From Streptomyces hyaluromycini (lineage in GTDB: Bacteria > Actinomycetota > Actinomycetes > Streptomycetales > Streptomycetaceae): a stretch of DNA of 64,000 nucleotides. A program made the translations under genes and the position numbers. The notes under the pieces are model-generated. The model made no database searches and was not told the origin of the DNA. It saw nothing but the letters and a program-made list of their open reading frames with translations. Shown here piece by piece: positions 32,282 through 41,377 of the stretch; position 1 is the stretch's first letter; each line of letters starts with the position of its first letter. The DNA is taken from positions 248,001 through 312,000 of the forward strand of contig NZ_BCFL01000026.1 in assembly GCF_002217755.1 (NCBI RefSeq). The letters run 5' to 3'.

Positions 32282-33244
32282 TCAGGAAAGGGACTTGAGG
32301 AAGTCCAGCAGCGCCGCGTTCACCTCGTCCGGCCGCTCCTGCTGGGTCCAGTGTCCGCAGCCCGCCAGCTTGAGGGGCTCGCGCACCAGGTTGGGCATCA
32401 GGGCGGGGAGACGCTCGATGAGTTCGGGCGTGCCCGGGAACGCCGGGACCAGATCGCGGTCGCCGTAGACGTACAGCGCGGGCGGGGTGACCACGGCGCC
32501 CTGCCAGGGGGCGGTCAGTTCCCAGTTGCGATCGAGATTGCGGTACCAGTTGAGGGCGCCGGTGAAGCCGTGGGAGAAACTCTCGGTGAGGGCGTCGAGG
32601 TCCGCCTCGGTGAACCAGTGCGGCAGGGTCTCCGGATCCGGCATGTCCGCGAGCCAGCCGCGCTCGGGGTCGACCAGCGGCTGCCGGACCTCACCGGCGC
32701 CGGCGCCCTCCCCGGACGCCATGGTGAAGAACTTCCGCAGCGTGGTGCGCGGATCGCGGCCGAACTCGGCGTCGGCGACACCCGGGCGGTTGAAGTAGTT
32801 CCAGTAGAAGCGGCCGCCGAACCTCTTGTCCATCGTCTGCAGGGGCGGTTGCGCCCCGCGGAACGGCGGCGGCACGCTCAGCCCGGCCACCCCGCGCACC
32901 AGGTCGGGCCGGAGCAGCGCGGTGTGCCAGGCCACCGGCGCGCCCCAGTCGTGCCCGACGACGAAGGCCTGCTCCTCGCCCAGTTCCCGGATCAGCCCGA
33001 CGACATCGCCGACCAGGTGGAAGATGCTGTACGCCGCGACGTCCTCGGGATGATCGCTGCTTCCGTACCCGCGTTGGTCGGGGGCGACCACGTGGAAGCC
33101 GGCCGCGGCCAGCGGGCCGAACTGGTGCTGCCAGGAGTGCCAGGACTCGGGGAAGCCGTGCAGCAGTACGACCAGCGGGCCGGAACCCTCCTCGGCGATG
33201 TGCAGCCGGATCCCGTTCACGTCGACCATTCGATGCTGAACCAT
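32282..33244 (-). CDS. Alpha/beta hydrolase, epoxide-hydrolase type
   Basis: 320 residues. Oxyanion motif HGFPESWHSW, nucleophile elbow VVGHDWGAPVAW with Asp (the epoxide hydrolase form GxDxG), acid in VYGDRDLVPAFPG and catalytic His in GCGHWTQQERPDEVN. The cap domain contains YWNYFNRPG with candidate tyrosine proton donors. It would open epoxides or dehalogenate; soluble cytosolic. The ATG complementary to 33242-33244 is used; GTG at 33250 is in frame. It is divergent from a LysR gene, which may control it. Confidence 0.88.
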   Translation of the reverse strand: MVQHRMVDVNGIRLHIAEEGSGPLVVLLHGFPESWHSWQHQFGPLAAAGFHVVAPDQRGYGSSDHPEDVAAYSIFHLVGDVVGLIRELGEEQAFVVGHDWGAPVAWHTALLRPDLVRGVAGLSVPPPFRGAQPPLQTMDKRFGGRFYWNYFNRPGVADAEFGRDPRTTLRKFFTMASGEGAGAGEVRQPLVDPERGWLADMPDPETLPHWFTEADLDALTESFSHGFTGALNWYRNLDRNWELTAPWQGAVVTPPALYVYGDRDLVPAFPGTPELIERLPALMPNLVREPLKLAGCGHWTQQERPDEVNAALLDFLKSLS

Positions 33245-33413
33245 GTGCACGAGCGTACGCGCAATGATCTTCGGCTACCCGTCCTGCCCTGCTCCGGCGG
33301 CGTCGAAGGCGTGCGTCCCCTCGGGCATGGTGCCGGGCAGCCGGGTCCGGGGCGTGACGGATCTGCCAGGCCTATTGATTGACGGGGATGCATCGGCAGG
33401 AGAGATTGACCCC

Positions 33414-34349
33414 ATGGAGCTACGGCATCTGAAGTACTTCCTGGCGGTCGCCGACACCCGTAACTTCACCCAGGCCGCCGCCCGTTGCCATGTGGCGCAG
33501 TCGGCACTGAGCCAGCAGATCGTCCGGCTGGAGAAGGACGTCGGCGCCCCGCTGTTCAACCGCACGAGCCGGTCGGTGCGGCTCACCGCCGCCGGTGAGC
33601 TGCTGGAACCGCTGGCCCGGCGCATCCTGTCCGACGTCGACAACGCCCAGGCCGCCCTCGACGCGCTGGCCGGGCTGCACCGGGGGCGGCTGCGGCTGGG
33701 CCTGGTGCAGACGATGGCCGTGTCCTTCGACATGGTGGAGGTGGCCGCCGAGTACCGCGCCCGCTACCCCGGCATCGACCTGCGCGTGTCGAACGCGCCC
33801 AGCTCCCGGATGGCCGCCGCGGTCCTCGCCGGCACCCTCGACGTCGCCGTGGTCGGCCTCGGTGCCGGGGAGGTGCCGGAGGGACTGGACCACCGGATGC
33901 TGGGCAGCGCCCCGCTGGTCGCCGTCGTACCACGCGAGCACGCCCTCGCCGGCCGCGAGGCCATCGACCTCGCCGAACTGCCCGACAGTCACCCGCTGAT
34001 CCAGTTCGCCCGCGGCAGTGGCCTGCGCCGACAGGTCGAGGCGGCCTTCGCCCGCGCGGGAGTCGAGGCGGGCCGGCACTTCGAGGTCGGCCAGATCCAC
34101 GACATGATCCGGCTCGCCGTACGCGGGGTGGGCGTCACCGTCGTCCCCCGCTCCACCGTCGTCGGGCCCGGTTCCCTGCTGGGCCTCGACACCGCCGACG
34201 ACCTGCCCCGCGGCGCCCGGATGCTGCGCCTGACGGACGACGAGGCCGTGCACCACATCTGCGTGGTCTACGACGGCGCCCGGCTGGCACCGGCAGGCGC
34301 GGCCTTCCTCGACGTGCTCGACCGGCACGCAACCCATCGATCGGTATGA
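33414..34349 (+). CDS. LysR-family transcriptional regulator
   Basis: 311 residues. The N-terminal winged helix is unmistakable (MELRHLKYFLAVADTRNFTQAAARCHVAQSALSQQIVRLEKDVGAPLFNRTSRSVRLTAAG), followed by the periplasmic-binding-like effector domain from about 90. The ATG at 33414 has GGCAGGAGAG upstream. The divergent epoxide-hydrolase-like gene is the likely target. The effector is unknown. Confidence 0.93.
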   Translation: MELRHLKYFLAVADTRNFTQAAARCHVAQSALSQQIVRLEKDVGAPLFNRTSRSVRLTAAGELLEPLARRILSDVDNAQAALDALAGLHRGRLRLGLVQTMAVSFDMVEVAAEYRARYPGIDLRVSNAPSSRMAAAVLAGTLDVAVVGLGAGEVPEGLDHRMLGSAPLVAVVPREHALAGREAIDLAELPDSHPLIQFARGSGLRRQVEAAFARAGVEAGRHFEVGQIHDMIRLAVRGVGVTVVPRSTVVGPGSLLGLDTADDLPRGARMLRLTDDEAVHHICVVYDGARLAPAGAAFLDVLDRHATHRSV

Positions 34350-34460
34350 GCGATCGCTGCGTGCGAATCCATATGTTGGACAGCGGGACCGGTTCGGCCT
34401 GAGGCTGGAGGGGACGCACCGCACGAGGCGCGCCCCCGTTCCCGACCCGAATGGACCACC

Positions 34461-35213
34461 ATGTCGATCAAGGATGCGGTCCTGCCCGTGGTGCGTGACG
34501 CACGGGCCACCGTGCTGCCCGACCCGACCGACCGCCACGGCCCCCTGCCCCCGGTGCTGCTCGCCCTCACCGTGGTCACCGGCCTCGTGGACTCCTTCAG
34601 CTACCTGGTGCTCGGCCACGTCTTCGTCGCCAACATGACCGGCAACGTCGTCTTCTCCGGGTTCGCGATCGCGGGCGCCGCCGGCTTCTCCCTGGCCGCC
34701 TCCCTGGCCGCGCTGGCCGCCTTCGGCGCCGGCGCCCTGGTGGGCGGCCGTATCGCCCACGCATGCCGGGCCCATCGCGGCCGCGTCCTGCACCTGGCGC
34801 TCGTCCTGGAGACGGTCCTGGTCCTGGCGGCCTACGCCGTCGCCCGGTTCGACGCCCCGTTGGACGCGCCCGGCGCCCGGTACCCGCTGATCGCACTGCT
34901 CGGCCTCGCCCTGGGCATCCAGAACGCGATGGCCCGGGCCCTGGCCGTACCGGACCTGACCACGACCGTCCTGACCATGACCATCACCGGCATCGCCTCC
35001 GACAGCAGGGCCGCCGGAGGCCACGGCGGCAGGACGGGCCGCCGCGCCCTCTCGATCCTGGCGATGTTCGCCGGAGCGCTCGCCGGCACGTTCGCCGTCC
35101 GCTACAGCGACCCGTCCCTGCCGCTGCTGCTCGCCACCCTGCTGCTCGCCGGCTGCACACTGACCGCGTTCACCCTGACCCGCTCGGACGCGACCTGGAC
35201 CGACCCGCTGTGA
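34461..35213 (+). CDS. YoaK-family (DUF1275) membrane protein
   Basis: 250 residues. About six hydrophobic helices begin at VLLALTVVTGLVDSFSYLVLGHVFVANMTGNVVFSGFAI; the GxxDxxxYLxLGxxFxxNMTGN pattern is the DUF1275 signature. A cytosolic loop after helix 5 carries GGHGGRTGRR. The function of the family is unknown. It follows the LysR gene by 111 bp and probably has its own promoter. Confidence 0.88.
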   Translation: MSIKDAVLPVVRDARATVLPDPTDRHGPLPPVLLALTVVTGLVDSFSYLVLGHVFVANMTGNVVFSGFAIAGAAGFSLAASLAALAAFGAGALVGGRIAHACRAHRGRVLHLALVLETVLVLAAYAVARFDAPLDAPGARYPLIALLGLALGIQNAMARALAVPDLTTTVLTMTITGIASDSRAAGGHGGRTGRRALSILAMFAGALAGTFAVRYSDPSLPLLLATLLLAGCTLTAFTLTRSDATWTDPL

Positions 35214-35276
35214 GCGACCCGCTGTGACCGGCGTGCGGATGCCGGGGCGCATGGCGGGTCCGGTCGGTCGCCGCCC

Positions 35277-36803
35277 CTACTTCCCTCCGGCCGCAACCCG
35301 GGTCGGCCGCCCCAGGGCCCAGAACAGGACACCGAGGAGCATGAATCCGACGAGCGGGACCAGCTCCGTGAGCAGGTACTTCCCGCGCTCGGCGTGTGTC
35401 CAGCCGTCCGGCGCGTAGTCGGCGCCGAACCAGTGGTCGCCGGCCCCGGGCGCGACCAGCTGCACGCTGGCGAAGAGGATGAGCAGGGTGAGCACCACGC
35501 TGATGACCCAGGGGAACGGCGCCCGGTACGGGCGGGGCGTGTCCGGGTACTTGCGGCGCAGGAACGGCAGCGCCGGGAAGATGCCCAGGTAGCTGACGAG
35601 GGTCGTCGACACGGCGAGCCCGAGGACCGCGCCGAAGAGCTTGGCCGCGCTGCCGTTGGTCAGCTGGTGGGCCAGGATCAGGACACCGGTCGAGACCAGG
35701 CCGCTGAGGATGTTCACCCGCACCGGGGTGCCGAACCGGCTGGAGATCACGCCGAGGAAGCGGGGCGCCGCGCCGTCGTAGCCGGAGACGGCCAGGGCAC
35801 GGTCCGAGCCCATGATCCAGGTGACGCCGGAGGACAGCACCGTGAGGATGAACATGATCGCGGCGAGGTCCCCGAGCACGGTGCCGAACCCGCTGAGCGT
35901 GGGCGTACCGTCGGCGGCGACGTGGCCGCCGTACACCGTGAAGACCTGCCGGATCGCGTCGACGAAGCCGCCGAGGCCGGTGATCGCCTTGACCGGCAGG
36001 ACGAGCAGGATGCCGAGGATCGGCAGCGCGTACAGCAGGACCGAGATGACCGCGCTGCGGAAGATGCCGTAGGGGACGTCCTTCTGCGCGTTCGTCATCT
36101 CGTCGCCGGCCGTGTTGGGCAGCTCGAAACCGACGTAGTTGAACATCAGGACCGGCACCAGGCCGACGAATCCCGCGTAGGTCGGCGAGAAATCGCCGAT
36201 CCCGAAGCCGTGCAGCCCGTGCTGGATGCCGTAGAACACGACCGTGACGGTGAACAGGCCGAGCAGCACGAACCGGCTCCAGGCGCCGATGGTCGGGATC
36301 CACTTGCCGACGTCGAAGGAGAGGATCGCGGCGAGCACGCCCACCCAGACGAAGACGAGGGTGAAGACGTAGAAGGCGGGGGTGCTCAGATCCTTCCCGT
36401 CGTTGAAGAAGGTGGTGTACGCCGTGACGGCGGAGACGGCGAGGGTGCCGCCCAGCCACACCGGGTTGGTGATCCAGTACAGGAAGTTGTTGACGGCACC
36501 GGCCAGCCGCCCGAAGGCCCGGCTGGTCCAGATGTAGGGGCCGCCCTCGTCGGGGAAGGCGGCCCCGAGCTCGGCGATCAGCAGCGCGGAGGGCACGAAG
36601 AACACCACGGCCAGCACGATCAGCCAGGTGAACGCCTCGGCACCGGAGGACGCCACGGCGCCGATGGTGTCCACCCCGACGATGGTGCACAGCAGGAAGA
36701 ACAGGATGTCGAAGCGGCCGAAGTGCTTGCGCAGCTTCTGCCGCTCCTCCTGGGCAGCGGCCGGCGCGTCGACCGGCTCGGATGCGATGGGGCCAGCGGT
36801 CAC
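35277..36803 (-). CDS. APC-family amino acid permease
   Basis: 508 residues with about 12-13 helices; the first is FDILFFLLCTIVGVDTIGAVASSGAEAFTWLIV, and the loop AFPDEGGPYIWTSRAFG after helix 2 is a strong APC mark of the glutamate/GABA-transporter type. The C-terminus is a short basic tail. The GTG complementary to 36801-36803 is the start. No catabolic genes sit next to it, so the substrate is open. The 178 bp upstream contain no obvious gene. Confidence 0.88.
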   Translation of the reverse strand: MTAGPIASEPVDAPAAAQEERQKLRKHFGRFDILFFLLCTIVGVDTIGAVASSGAEAFTWLIVLAVVFFVPSALLIAELGAAFPDEGGPYIWTSRAFGRLAGAVNNFLYWITNPVWLGGTLAVSAVTAYTTFFNDGKDLSTPAFYVFTLVFVWVGVLAAILSFDVGKWIPTIGAWSRFVLLGLFTVTVVFYGIQHGLHGFGIGDFSPTYAGFVGLVPVLMFNYVGFELPNTAGDEMTNAQKDVPYGIFRSAVISVLLYALPILGILLVLPVKAITGLGGFVDAIRQVFTVYGGHVAADGTPTLSGFGTVLGDLAAIMFILTVLSSGVTWIMGSDRALAVSGYDGAAPRFLGVISSRFGTPVRVNILSGLVSTGVLILAHQLTNGSAAKLFGAVLGLAVSTTLVSYLGIFPALPFLRRKYPDTPRPYRAPFPWVISVVLTLLILFASVQLVAPGAGDHWFGADYAPDGWTHAERGKYLLTELVPLVGFMLLGVLFWALGRPTRVAAGGK

Positions 36804-36981
36804 CTATTGCTCCAGCGTGCTCGGGTGAGGGGCGGAATTCGGCCAATGATCCGCCGCACCGCACAAGCACACAAGCGCCCGGACCCAAGTCGTGACCATC
36901 GCCCCGGCACTCACAGCCGCCGGAAACCTCCGGGAAATCCCCAGGGAACAGGAACCACCCGCCCCTGCCTCCCGGCGCCGG

Positions 36982-37449
36982 TCAGGGCGTCGAGGGGCGG
37001 GTCTCCGTCCAGTCGACCAGCAGGCGGCGCTCGGCGAACAGCCACTCCCCGTCCTGCTTGACGAACTCGTCGAGATAGCGGATCGACGCGATCATCAGGG
37101 TGCGCCGACCGTCGTCCGCCACCGAGAGGTGGTGTGCCAGGCAGTAGCTCTCGCCGGTCGCGCGGTCCCCGTCCAGGGAGACGGTGCTCTGGCCGTTGAA
37201 GTGGGTCGTCGTCCGGTACGTGTTGAGGTTGTCGAACACGGGGGCCAGGGAGTCGCGGCCGTGCAGTTCCTGCGTCGGCTGTGCCGCCGTGGCGTCCATG
37301 AACACCAGGAAGCGTGTGTCCTCGGTGAACAGGCTCATCTGGCCCTTGGCGTCCCGCCGGTCCGCGCAGTGGGCGTAGGCGTCGATCAGCTCGCGGATGG
37401 CCAGCCGGTCGGCGGCCTCCTGCGGGGAGACAGAGGTGTGGGCGGCCAT
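36982..37449 (-). CDS. SnoaL-like (NTF2-fold) protein
   Basis: 155 residues. The N-terminal helix pair (DRLAIRELIDAYAHCADRRDAKGQMSLFTEDTRFLVF) and curved sheet (RTTTHFNGQSTVSLDGDRATGESYCLAHHLSV, then RYLDEFVKQDGEWLFAERRLLVDW) are typical of the SnoaL_4/NTF2-like group, which holds small isomerases, dehydratases and hydrolases. No catalytic assignment is possible. It diverges from a TetR gene, with direct repeats between them. Confidence 0.85.
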   Translation of the reverse strand: MAAHTSVSPQEAADRLAIRELIDAYAHCADRRDAKGQMSLFTEDTRFLVFMDATAAQPTQELHGRDSLAPVFDNLNTYRTTTHFNGQSTVSLDGDRATGESYCLAHHLSVADDGRRTLMIASIRYLDEFVKQDGEWLFAERRLLVDWTETRPSTP

Positions 37450-37477
37450 GAGGGGTTCCTCCCGCTTTGCCGCACCC

Positions 37478-37502
37478 GTCTATTTGACAGGTGTCTATTT
37501 AA
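37478..37502. promoter_or_regulatory. Direct repeats and GACA-GG-TGTC dyad between SnoaL-like and TetR genes
   Basis: GTCTATTTGA (37478-37487) and GTCTATTTAA (37493-37502) are 15 bp apart. Between them lies the inverted repeat GACA-GG-TGTC. TTGACA (37484-37489) with TATAAA (37509-37514, 19-bp spacer) could be the rightward promoter. The site probably binds the TetR protein encoded next to it. Confidence 0.5.
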
Positions 37503-37524
37503 CGGAGGTATAAAAGCACTGCCG

Positions 37525-38190
37525 GTGTGGCCACGCAACGGCTTCGCACAGGATGGCCAGGAGGGCAGTGCTCTGAACGACCGGATCGATCCGCGCATCA
37601 CCCGAACGGTCCGCGCCTTCGAGCAGGCCGTCGTGGAGCTGGCCTCGGAGCGTCCCGTCTCCCAGATCACCGTCGCCGAGCTCGCCGACCGGGCCGGTGT
37701 CACCCGGGCGACCTTCTACAACCGTTACAGCACCCCGCTGGACCCGCTCATCCAGGTTCTCTACGACGACCTGGAACGCGCCCACCGCGAGGAGGACGCG
37801 CTGCGGGCCCAGGGCGGACACTCCGCCCAGGAACTGCTCCGGCTCGCCACCGCCGGGGTCGCCGACCACGTCGAACGGTTCATGGACGTCTACCGGAACT
37901 CCCTGGCCGACCCCGCGGACAGCGGTGTCTACGAGGCACTCGTACGGCACTTCGGCGAGTACACCCTGGCGTTCCTGTCCCGCGCCGGGCAGTCCGGCCG
38001 CCCCGGCGCCGACCGCCAGATCATCGCCCAGTTCATGGCCCACGGGTTCGCCGGGGCCATCAAGGCCTGGCTCGACGACCCGTCCGTCACCAAGGACGAC
38101 CTGGTCGACGCGGCCGTGGCCTGCGCCCCCGCCTGGTGGACGTCCGGCCTCGCACCGGACGCCGCCTCCCAGCAACGGAGAACCTCGTGA
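37525..38190 (+). CDS. TetR-family transcriptional regulator
   Basis: Up to 221 residues. Helix-turn-helix: RTVRAFEQAVVELASERPVSQITVAELADRAGVTRATFYNRYSTPLDPLIQVL. The start is uncertain. The GTG at 37525 is the only standard start codon found before the domain, but it is almost at the predicted transcription start and has no ribosome binding site. A CTG at 37573 has a perfect AGGAGG (37559-37564) 8 nt upstream and would give a 205-residue protein that begins (L/M)NDRIDPRITRTV. Its stop overlaps the next gene's GTG (GTGA). It probably controls itself, the SnoaL-like gene and the downstream NAD(P)-binding gene. Confidence 0.83.
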   Translation: MWPRNGFAQDGQEGSALNDRIDPRITRTVRAFEQAVVELASERPVSQITVAELADRAGVTRATFYNRYSTPLDPLIQVLYDDLERAHREEDALRAQGGHSAQELLRLATAGVADHVERFMDVYRNSLADPADSGVYEALVRHFGEYTLAFLSRAGQSGRPGADRQIIAQFMAHGFAGAIKAWLDDPSVTKDDLVDAAVACAPAWWTSGLAPDAASQQRRTS

Positions 38191-38852
38191 ACGTCGTCGT
38201 GTTCGGTGCGTCCGGCATGGTCGGACAAGGCGTCCTGCGCGCCTGCCTCCTGGACCCCACGGTCGGCAGTGTCCTGGTGGTGGGCCGCCGCCCGCTCGGC
38301 ATCACCCACCCGAAACTGACCGAGGTCCTTCACGACGACTTCACCGACCTGTCCGCCATCGGCGACCGGCTGGCCGGCCTGGACGCCTGCTTCTACTGCC
38401 TCGGCGTCTCCTCCGCCGGCCTGAGCGAGGCGGAGTACACCCGCGTGAGCTACGACTTCACGCTCGCCGCCGCCCACGCGGTGCTCGTCGGCAGTCCCGG
38501 ACCGACCTTCACCTACGTCTCCGGCGAGGGCACCGACAGCACCGAAAAGGGCCGCACCATGTGGGCGCGCGTGAAGGGCCGCACCGAGAACGCACTGCTC
38601 GCCCTGCCGATGAACGCGTACATGTTCCGCCCGGGCTACATCCAGCCCCGCCACGGAGCGGTCTCCCGCACCCGCTCCTATCGCGTCATGTACACCCTCA
38701 CCTCCTGGTGCTACCCCCTGCTGCACCGCCTCGTCCCCGCCCACACCACGACCACCGAACACCTGGGCCGCGCCATGCTGGCGGTGACCCGCCCGGGCGT
38801 GACCGAGAGCAGGGTGCTGTACAGCAAGGACATCAACCGCCTGGGCGCCTGA
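38187..38852 (+). CDS. NAD(P)-binding Rossmann-fold protein (atypical SDR)
   Basis: 221 residues. N-terminal nucleotide motif VVVFGASGMVGQGVLRACLLDP (GxxGxxG), then DACFYCLGVSSAGLSEAEYTRVSYDFTLAAA and FTYVSGEGTDSTEKGRTMWARVKGRTENALLALP, where K in VKGRTE takes the place of the SDR lysine. It resembles the TIP30/HTATIP2-like atypical SDRs, whose substrates are mostly unknown. The GTG at 38187 is coupled to the TetR stop by GTGA, which shows they are one transcription unit. Confidence 0.85.
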   Translation: MNVVVFGASGMVGQGVLRACLLDPTVGSVLVVGRRPLGITHPKLTEVLHDDFTDLSAIGDRLAGLDACFYCLGVSSAGLSEAEYTRVSYDFTLAAAHAVLVGSPGPTFTYVSGEGTDSTEKGRTMWARVKGRTENALLALPMNAYMFRPGYIQPRHGAVSRTRSYRVMYTLTSWCYPLLHRLVPAHTTTTEHLGRAMLAVTRPGVTESRVLYSKDINRLGA

Positions 38853-38856
38853 CGGT

Positions 38857-40047
38857 TCACTGCCGTACCGAGGGCCCGGCCCGCCGTGCGGCCACGAGCA
38901 TGACGACCAGGGCGGCCAGCGCGAGCGCGGCACCGGTGTAGAGCGGTGCCGTGTAGCCGAGGCCCGCAGTGATGGCCAGGCCGCCGAGCCAGGCGCCGAG
39001 GGCGTTGCCGACGTTGGACGCGGACACGTTGGCACTCGCGGCCAGCGCCGCCCCGCGGGCGGCGTCGGTCACCCTGGTGATCATGCCGGGTACGGCGGCG
39101 AACCCGGTCACCCCCATCAGGAACACCAGCACCACCGACGCCACGGCACTGCCGGCCAGCAGCCCGAACAGGGTCAGGGTGACGGTCAGTCCGAGGAGCG
39201 CGAGGACCAGGGCGCGGTCCCGGTCGCGGTCGGCCGCCCGGCCGCCGACCAGGTTCCCGACCACCAGACCGACGCCGTACACCATCAGCAACCAGGCGAC
39301 ATCCGCCGAGGAGAACCCGCCGACCTCGGTGAAGGTGTACGCGATGTAGCTGAACGCCCCGAACATCCCGCCGTAGCCGAGCGCGGTGGCCGCCAGCGTG
39401 AGCCAGACCTGCGCGGACCGGAACGCACGGAGCTGCTCCCGCAGGCCGCCGGGTGCCCCTCGCTCCGTCTCCGCGGCCGCCCGGCCGGGGACGAGGGCGA
39501 CGATGCCGGCCAGCGCCAGCACACCGATCGCGGTGACGGCCCAGAAGGCCGCCCGCCAGCCCCAGCGCTCGCCCACCAGCGCACCGAACGGCACACCCAG
39601 GACGTTCGCGAGCGTCAGCCCGGCGAACATCACCGCCACCGCGCGGGACTTGCGCTCCGGCGCGACCAGACCACGGGCGACGAGCGAGCCGATGCCGAAG
39701 AACGAGCCGTGGCACAGGGCGGCGACGATCCGCCCGAGCAGCATCACGGAGTAGGTGGGCGCGACCGCGGACAGCAGGTTCCCGACGACGAACAGCGCCA
39801 CCAGGCCGACCAGGACCTGCTTGCGGGGCAGCCGCGCCGTCGCCGCGGTGAGCGCGATCGCGCCGACGGCGACACTCAGCGCGTATCCGGAGATCAGCCG
39901 GCCCGCGGTCGCCTCGGACACCGCGAAACCCGCCGCGACCTGCGGCAGCAGCCCGGCGATCAGGAACTCGGTGAGCCCGATGCCGAACCCGCCGAGGGCC
40001 AGCGCGATCAGGCCGCTCGGCATCCGTCGCGCCCCGAATCCACCCAT
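38857..40047 (-). CDS. MFS transporter (drug exporter type)
   Basis: 396 residues, 12 helices. The N-terminal ALALGGFGIGLTEFLIAGLLPQVAAGFAVSEATAGRLISGYALSVAVGA and motif A-like TARLPRKQVLVGL are typical of the DHA1/AraJ-like group. The chosen ATG is complementary to 40045-40047, with GAGGG 8 nt upstream; ATG at 40083 is an alternative. The gene converges on the TetR/SDR unit and is divergent from the terpene synthase, so it might export a product of that locus, though it may be unrelated. Confidence 0.88.
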   Translation of the reverse strand: MGGFGARRMPSGLIALALGGFGIGLTEFLIAGLLPQVAAGFAVSEATAGRLISGYALSVAVGAIALTAATARLPRKQVLVGLVALFVVGNLLSAVAPTYSVMLLGRIVAALCHGSFFGIGSLVARGLVAPERKSRAVAVMFAGLTLANVLGVPFGALVGERWGWRAAFWAVTAIGVLALAGIVALVPGRAAAETERGAPGGLREQLRAFRSAQVWLTLAATALGYGGMFGAFSYIAYTFTEVGGFSSADVAWLLMVYGVGLVVGNLVGGRAADRDRDRALVLALLGLTVTLTLFGLLAGSAVASVVLVFLMGVTGFAAVPGMITRVTDAARGAALAASANVSASNVGNALGAWLGGLAITAGLGYTAPLYTGAALALAALVVMLVAARRAGPSVRQ

Positions 40048-40230
40048 GGACCGACCCTCACCGCTGACGGCGGCCCCGTCCATGGACAAAGATCGACGGG
40101 GCTTGGACGAATCAACGGGGCACGGTCGCGCTTCGGTTGCCCGTTCGTACCAACTCGGCCAGTGGACAAGGCAGTTGACTCTGACGAGCGTCGTGACCGC
40201 GGCGACGCCGTCGTAGCCTGGCGAGGTTTG

Positions 40231-40260
40231 TCGATCACAGCCGATCGCAGCCGATCGCAG
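40231..40260 (+). repeat. Three tandem 10-bp repeats upstream of the terpene synthase
   Basis: TCGATCACAG, CCGATCGCAG, CCGATCGCAG follow one another without gap. The 10-bp period equals about one helical turn, so three copies would face the same side of the DNA, as in direct-repeat activator sites. They end 32 bp before the terpene synthase ATG. No clear -10/-35 pair was found in the 245-bp region between the MFS and synthase genes. Confidence 0.55.
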
Positions 40261-40292
40261 GTGCGCCACCTCGGAAAGAGAGTGGAATTCCC

Positions 40293-41372
40293 ATGATTGC
40301 CGTGCCGCCGTTCTACTGTCCGATACCTTCCGCGGAATCCCCCCACACCGCGGCCGCCGAACGCACGGTCGTGGAGTGGCTCGACAAGTTCGAGCTCTTC
40401 GAAAGCCCCACCCAGCGCGACTACTTCGCCCGCTCGCACTTCCCGGCCTTCCCCGGACGGTCCCTGCCGGACGCCGACGCGGAACTGCTGGTGCTCCCCG
40501 GCAAGGAGGTGATGTGGCTCCAGTCGTTCGACGACGTGCACAGCGACGAGAAGCCGGGCGCCACCCCGCCCGAGGAGTACATCCCGCTGCTGGCCGGGCT
40601 GACCAGGATCATGGAGGACCCGCAGGCCCCGCTGCTGCCGGACAACCCGTGGGCACACGCCCTGCGCGACCTGCGGCTCGACGTCGGCGAGCGGGCCACG
40701 GACGTCCAGACCGAACGCTGGGTGCAGGCCAACGTCGAGTACTTCGACGGGCTGCTCTGGGAGGCCGTCAACCGTGCGGAGGGGCGGATCCCGTCCCTCG
40801 ACGACTACGTGGCCATGTGGCTGAAGCAGTCCGGGGTCTACCCCTGCATCGTCTTCACGGACATCGCCTGCGGCTACGAGGTGCCCGCCGCCGACTGGGC
40901 CGCCCCCCGGGCCCGCACCCTGCGCGAGATGACCTCGGTCCTCATCGGCTGGGACAACGACCTGACCTCGTACGACAAGGAGGTCGCCCGCGCCGCCGAG
41001 CGGAACTTCCCCGTGGTGCAGAACCTGGTGTCGGTGCTGGCGGCGCAGTACGCCCTGCCGGAGGCGGAGGCCGTCGCACTCGCCGGGGCGATGCGGGACC
41101 GTGCGATGGCGAGGTTCCTGGCACTGCGGGACGAGACGGTGGCCACCGGCGGTCCCGAACTCGCCCGGTACGCCATGGGGTTGGGCCAGTGGATCCGCGG
41201 CTACCTCGACTACAGCGGCCGCTCCCCGCGCTACACCGACCCCACCAACCCGGACGACGCGGCCGTGGCCGATCCGGCCCGCCCCGGCTGGACGGTGGCC
41301 GACACCCCCGGGCCCGGCGCCGTCCGTACCGACCTGCCGGCCCTGGCCTGCATCGACTCCTGGTGGGCGTGA
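40293..41372 (+). CDS. Class I terpene synthase
   Basis: 359 residues. The metal motifs of a class I cyclase are present: the Asp-rich DDVHSDE (80-86), the NSE triad NDLTSYDKE (Asn222, Ser226, Glu230) and the C-terminal Arg313-Tyr314 pair (SPRYTDP). It would ionise a linear prenyl diphosphate, most likely farnesyl diphosphate by length, and cyclise it. The residue about 46 positions before the NSE motif, usually the pyrophosphate-sensing Arg, appears to be Lys178. The ATG at 40293 follows GGAAAGAG-type sequence. A P450 gene starts 5 bp after its stop, so the pair makes an oxidised terpenoid. The product cannot be predicted. Confidence 0.9.
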   Translation: MIAVPPFYCPIPSAESPHTAAAERTVVEWLDKFELFESPTQRDYFARSHFPAFPGRSLPDADAELLVLPGKEVMWLQSFDDVHSDEKPGATPPEEYIPLLAGLTRIMEDPQAPLLPDNPWAHALRDLRLDVGERATDVQTERWVQANVEYFDGLLWEAVNRAEGRIPSLDDYVAMWLKQSGVYPCIVFTDIACGYEVPAADWAAPRARTLREMTSVLIGWDNDLTSYDKEVARAAERNFPVVQNLVSVLAAQYALPEAEAVALAGAMRDRAMARFLALRDETVATGGPELARYAMGLGQWIRGYLDYSGRSPRYTDPTNPDDAAVADPARPGWTVADTPGPGAVRTDLPALACIDSWWA

Positions 41373-41377
41373 TCGAC

